The translations under genes and the position numbers were made by a program. From NCBI GenBank assembly GCA_964602655.1, contig CAZRSF010000020.1, forward strand, positions 20,021-84,020: a stretch of DNA of 64,000 bases. Reading direction: 5' to 3'. The notes under the pieces are model-generated. The model made no database searches. It was not told where the DNA came from and was given only the letters and a program-made list of their open reading frames with translations. Positions 61,326-64,000 of the stretch are shown here, one piece after another (within the stretch, counting starts at the first letter, position 1; the number at the start of each line of letters is the position of its first letter). This stretch comes from Moduliflexus sp964602655. Lineage in GTDB: Bacteria; Moduliflexota; Moduliflexia; Moduliflexales; Moduliflexaceae.

Positions 61326-62084
61326 ATGCCACATTTTGTCAATCATGGATATCGTCTGTTTTACCGCGAGCAGGGAGACGGCTCGCTGTTGCTGATTCTG
61401 CCGGGAAATACAGCCTCTTCCGCCTGTTATGACGGCGAATTAGCGTATTTCGGAGGTCGCTATCGGGCTGTCGCATTTGATTTTGTCGGCACCGGTCAAT
61501 CGGATCGGCTGGACACCTGGGGCGATGATTGGTGGGAGCGTTCTGCGTATGATGTCGCCGGACTCATTTCGCATCTTGGCGAAAAACAGGCGATCTTGTT
61601 AGGCAGCAGCGGCGGGGCGGTGATCGCTCTTCTGACGGCCATTCTTCAGCCTGACCGCGTGCGCGCCGTCATCGCCGATAGCTGCATCGAACGCTATCCG
61701 GCGGCGTTGCTGCGCATGGTGGCGGCGGAACGCAGCCAGCGCAACGACAAACAGATCGCCTTCTGGCGTTTAGCGCACGGCGACGATTGGGAACAGGTCG
61801 TGGAGGCCGACAGTGCCAGGCTGCGGCGGCTGTCCGCGCATGGAGAGCTTGACTGGGCGCAGGGGCGTCTGCATAATATCAAATGCCCGGTGCTGCTCAC
61901 AGCCAGTCTTGCAGACCGCAGCTTGCCGGATGTCGGCGCAAAAATCTGCCGCATGGCGGAGCAAATTCCTGAGAGCCGCGCCTTTCTCGTCAATGCCGGC
62001 GACCATCCGCTGATGTGGAGTCGGCGGGAAGACTTTCTGCATACGTGCGATACGTTTTTAAAAAATCTGCCGCTGAAACTGTAA
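61326..62084 (+). CDS. Alpha/beta-fold hydrolase
   Basis: This protein has about 252 residues. It begins MPHFVNHGYRLFYREQGDG, then has the oxyanion strand LLLILPGNTASS. The nucleophile elbow GSSGGAV has the GxSxG pattern, the acid is probably in SLADRSLPD, and the catalytic His is in NAGDHPLMW. The substrate is unknown; esterase, lipase or haloperoxidase-like activities all occur in this fold. It follows the PP2C regulator by about 100 bases on the same strand. It is the last chromosomal-type gene before the cassette array. Confidence 0.87.
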   Translation: MPHFVNHGYRLFYREQGDGSLLLILPGNTASSACYDGELAYFGGRYRAVAFDFVGTGQSDRLDTWGDDWWERSAYDVAGLISHLGEKQAILLGSSGGAVIALLTAILQPDRVRAVIADSCIERYPAALLRMVAAERSQRNDKQIAFWRLAHGDDWEQVVEADSARLRRLSAHGELDWAQGRLHNIKCPVLLTASLADRSLPDVGAKICRMAEQIPESRAFLVNAGDHPLMWSRREDFLHTCDTFLKNLPLKL

Positions 62085-62124
62085 GGAGCGATAGGTTATT
62101 GATACGAGAGGTGATTTTTGATAC

Positions 62125-62155
62125 GCCCTGTCAGGGTTTTAAACCATAGCAGGGC
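62125..62155. repeat. Palindromic repeat, GGCAGGGTT family, imperfect
   Basis: GCCCTGTCAGGGTTTTAAAC is followed by an inverted copy with a mismatch (CATAGCAGGGC). It lies between the hydrolase and the first attC-like site and marks the distal end of the cassette array. Confidence 0.65.
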
Positions 62156-62178
62156 TGAAACTCAACCATGAGAAGGTG

Positions 62179-62292
62179 TGATAACATCCGCGCTTCACCG
62201 TGCGAGCAGAGGGCGCGGCCACTTCAACTTGACTTATGGTACACTTTTTATCCCGCGCCCTCTGCGACGTCGCTGCAAGCGCGGCGTTAGAA
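62179..62292 (-). other. Integron attC-like recombination site 1
   Basis: Read on the minus strand, the site starts TTCTAAC (62292-62286), continues GCCGCGCTTGCAG, and ends GTGAAGCGCGG then GTTATCA (62185-62179). The end segments are complementary apart from an unpaired G, the extra-helical base seen in attC L boxes. Inside is a perfect 13-bp stem GCAGAGGGCGCGG/CCGCGCCCTCTGC. The loop shares the word GGCCACTTCAACT (plus strand) with site 2, as expected of sites from one integron. Confidence 0.75.
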
Positions 62293-62371
62293 TCTCCTAT
62301 TTAATATATCCAGAATCATCACGATAGAACAAGAGCCTCTTAAGAAGTGACACGGTTGTTCTACGCCCATA

Positions 62372-62611
62372 TTATGATGCGTGAACATGAGCTTTTCCCC
62401 TCTTTCTCTGGCGGGGAACGGCTTGTTTCAAACGCGCACAATCTTGTAAATAGAGGATCATTAACTGCTCACATGGAACGCCTATTTGTTGACTCAATGC
62501 ATGAAAATAGTGTAACGTATCTTCTTCAAGAAGCAACGTCACTTCTTGTTTCGGTAAATCCTTGATGTATGGATTGGGACGGGATTGGGAAAAATCGTAT
62601 TCTGCTTTCAT
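62372..62611 (-). CDS. Probable antitoxin of a BrnT-type toxin-antitoxin pair
   Basis: This protein has about 79 residues, beginning MKAEYDFSQSRPNPYIKDLP, an opening common in antitoxins next to BrnT toxins. A ribbon-helix-helix-like part follows (EVTLLLEEDTLHYFHALSQQ, then a second helix). It should bind and neutralise the toxin encoded upstream and repress the shared promoter, as BrnA does. The start at 62611 is preferred over 62659 because the family sequence begins there. It lies 58 bases after the toxin gene and about 80 bases before attC-like site 1, so it is in the same cassette. The C-terminal tail is basic and unusual. Confidence 0.7.
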   Translation of the reverse strand: MKAEYDFSQSRPNPYIKDLPKQEVTLLLEEDTLHYFHALSQQIGVPCEQLMILYLQDCARLKQAVPRQRKRGKAHVHAS

Positions 62612-62669
62612 ACATAGAACGAATAGATACAGTAAGATATGACGATGATGCTCTCGCATATCACTCTAT

Positions 62670-62972
62670 CTATTCGATATAATACTGTGTATATTCTTGT
62701 TGTTCTGTTTTCGTCGCTTTTCTGGCAGAAATAATGCGAATCACGTGTTCTTTCGCATAATAGGCATGACAGACGATTAAGAGTCGCATCCGTTGGCTCA
62801 TTCCAAGCATGATGACTCGTTCTTCATCCATTGAGTGTTCCGGATCGTCAATTAACCGTGCCATCGTATCATAAAATACGGTCTGCGCCTCGATAAAAGA
62901 TACTCCATGTTTCTGTTGATTGAGCCGATTCTTTCGTTCATCCCATGTAAACTGAATTCCTGCCATGTTCAT
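62670..62972 (-). CDS. brnT: BrnT-family ribonuclease toxin
   Basis: This 100-residue protein has the BrnT pattern: FTWDERKNRLNQQKHGVSF near the N-terminus, then ARLIDDPEHSMDEERVIMLG and VIRIISARKATKTEQQEY. BrnT is a RelE-like RNase toxin that halts growth when free. Key basic and aromatic residues (Arg and Lys in WDERK, KHGVSF, RIISARKA) are present, so it is probably active. It has no clear ribosome site; the second ATG (codon 3) is also possible. The gene is AT-rich and forms one integron-like cassette together with its antitoxin. Confidence 0.88.
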   Translation of the reverse strand: MNMAGIQFTWDERKNRLNQQKHGVSFIEAQTVFYDTMARLIDDPEHSMDEERVIMLGMSQRMRLLIVCHAYYAKEHVIRIISARKATKTEQQEYTQYYIE

Positions 62973-63045
62973 GATGACAGCATGATCGTCTCATCTGAAA
63001 TCTGACAAGTATTTTGTGACATTTTGTGAGGAATTCTATCAGAAA

Positions 63046-63160
63046 TTCTAACGCGGCGTTTCAGCCGATAGAGAGGGGCGCGGCCACTTCAACTCGACGA
63101 AACGCCACCGACTTTTCATCCGCGCCCTTCTCGAAGTCGGCTGCAAACGCATCGTTAGGG
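63046..63160 (-). other. Integron attC-like recombination site 2
   Basis: On the minus strand the site starts CCCTAAC (63160-63154), then GATGCGTTTGCAGCCGA. It ends TCGGCTGAAACGCCGC then GTTAGAA (63052-63046). CGTTTGCAGCCGA and TCGGCTGAAACG pair except for one extra G, the hallmark of attC L boxes. An inner stem pairs GAGAAGGGCGCGG with CCGCGCCCCTCTC with one mismatch. Length is 115 bp, against 114 for site 1, and the two share loop sequence. Confidence 0.8.
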
Positions 63161-63210
63161 ACTCTCTATGCTCATCATATCTCATTACCTTGATGTAACA
63201 GTGATGATTA

Positions 63211-63810
63211 TCAAATACGTATTTGAATACAACATTCAATATTTAATGGTTGGAGTCTACGGATAATTTTAATCGCGTCTGAACGTTTCACATCATTGAA
63301 CATGAATGGAGCATTTTTTGCGTACTTTATAGAATTCAATAGTTCAGATGTAGAGAGGTTCGTGATAGGTTTTAATTCTTTAATTATTGACATTGATTGA
63401 TTGATATCAATTGGAATCTTTTTAATGATCAATTGACAATCTAAATTTGAATCGACAATCTGTTCATGATAGGCAAAATCAATTAATTCTATAATGGATT
63501 CAAAGGTTGCGTCTGGTGGCATCCCTGATGCATGATCCCATAAATCAATATTCCCGGTTTCATTATAGAGACAATAAGAAAAATAATTATCTTGCCCGAA
63601 ACATGACCAATTTTTATAAAAATTATGCGTTAGTGAATTGAGCGGACGAAAGGTGATAAATGGCAATGCTAATCCATCGGTATAGTTATAAAATTCAGCA
63701 ATATTTTTCGGAAGCTCAATGATATGCTCTTGCGATGTTTGTAGCGCATTAATGTTCGGCTCAGTTCCTAATTCACGAGATATTTGTTCAAGCAGATCAG
63801 TTAAATTCAT
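63211..63810 (-). CDS. SUKH/SMI1-KNR4-like protein
   Basis: This 199-residue protein has the SMI1/KNR4 (SUKH) fold signature in its first two thirds: ELPKNIAEFYNYTDGLALPF, IDLWDHASG and the closing helix. The last 50 residues (LLNSIKYAKNAPFMFNDVKR and IRRLQPLNIECCIQI) resemble the C-terminal domain of ribosomal protein L7/L12, seen fused in some such proteins. SUKH proteins often serve as immunity proteins against secreted nuclease toxins; no toxin is next to it. It is very AT-rich, has AAGGAA before its start, and lies directly upstream of attC-like site 2, so it is a cassette gene. Confidence 0.75.
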   Translation of the reverse strand: MNLTDLLEQISRELGTEPNINALQTSQEHIIELPKNIAEFYNYTDGLALPFITFRPLNSLTHNFYKNWSCFGQDNYFSYCLYNETGNIDLWDHASGMPPDATFESIIELIDFAYHEQIVDSNLDCQLIIKKIPIDINQSMSIIKELKPITNLSTSELLNSIKYAKNAPFMFNDVKRSDAIKIIRRLQPLNIECCIQIRI

Positions 63811-64000
63811 GGCATTCCTTCTTATAAACGAACATACCGTGTTAGATCGGGAAGACGATCCAACCTCAAGACTCTCCTGTCGTGCCGCTCGTTGCCTTCC
63901 TAACGAGTTATTCGGCTGTTTAGCTGATGTCTAAATATAGACTATTACACTGATTCATTAATCTTTAATAGATGCGTAATGTCGTTTGAGTGTTGTTCTG
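63811..64000. other. Possible further recombination site at the proximal end of the array
   Basis: No gene is seen. On the minus strand the core-like CTCGTTAGGA (near 63898-63907) has a GTTAGG box, preceded by CAGCCGAATAA, which resembles the L'-R' end of an attC or an attI insertion point. Its other half is not recognisable before the window ends. Confidence 0.35.

Noticed and set aside
63048..63239. A 63-codon minus-strand frame
   Set aside because: It coincides with the attC-like site 2 and reflects the structured sequence, not a gene.
1..64000. CRISPR arrays
   Set aside because: The repeats seen are dispersed singly at gene ends and never form regularly spaced arrays; no cas genes are present.

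Overview
The window looks like chromosomal DNA of an uncultured, Gram-negative (diderm) bacterium. An outer membrane is indicated by lipid-A-disaccharide synthase (LpxB), an LpoB-like lipoprotein and several lipoboxed proteins. The combination of many HAMP/GAF/receiver signalling proteins, a bacterial V-type ATPase and abundant short intergenic palindromes recalls candidate phyla such as KSB3/Modulibacteria. That placement is an inference from style, not from a marker gene. Ribosome binding sites are AGGAG-like. Five good TTGACA-type promoters can be read. No rRNA, tRNA or CRISPR was found.

Layout: 1-5961 (minus) is a signalling cluster with two HAMP membrane sensors (one cut by the left edge) and two receiver-histidine kinases. 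6394-8187 holds small membrane proteins and an ECF sigma factor. 8765-12397 carries a three-domain acyl-ACP synthetase/carrier/acyltransferase followed by a patatin lipase. 12758-22337 holds lipoproteins, a DUF1703 ATPase/nuclease-like protein, recN, lepA and lpxB. 22522-25667 encodes envelope proteins, including an LpoB-like/COG3014-like lipoprotein pair. 25688-30304 (minus) has a Nudix hydrolase and a second phosphorelay cluster of three overlapping genes. 30756-37219 has mutM and a phosphate (Pst) operon. 37293-43429 is a mix of PAN, AlbA_2, TerB, FmdB, DUF3795, UMF1-type MFS and SH3b proteins. 43430-46657 is an AT-richer segment (Crp-like regulator, acyltransferase 3, methyltransferase) with an attC-like site and a MITE-like element. 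46733-51724 has an rRNA methyltransferase, a lone LivF, a GNAT protein and two oligopeptide-type permeases. 51867-59218 (minus) is a complete seven-gene V-type ATPase operon. 59597-62084 has a PP2C response regulator and a hydrolase. 62179-64000 is an integron-like cassette array.

The most striking system is the Pst operon. Its two PstB ATPases are degenerate in complementary ways: PstB1 keeps the LSGGQ signature but has lost the Q-loop Gln and H-loop His, while PstB2 keeps Q and H but has lost the signature. They would therefore form an asymmetric heterodimer with one intact and one degenerate ATP site. The same operon encodes a PhoU fused to an arsenate-reductase/LMW-phosphatase-like domain that lacks the catalytic Cys and Arg.

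The right edge shows two related attC-like folded sites bounding two AT-rich cassettes: a SUKH-type protein and a BrnT toxin with its antitoxin. Across the window at least five families of 28-49 bp perfect or near-perfect palindromes sit at gene ends, often providing the stop codon.
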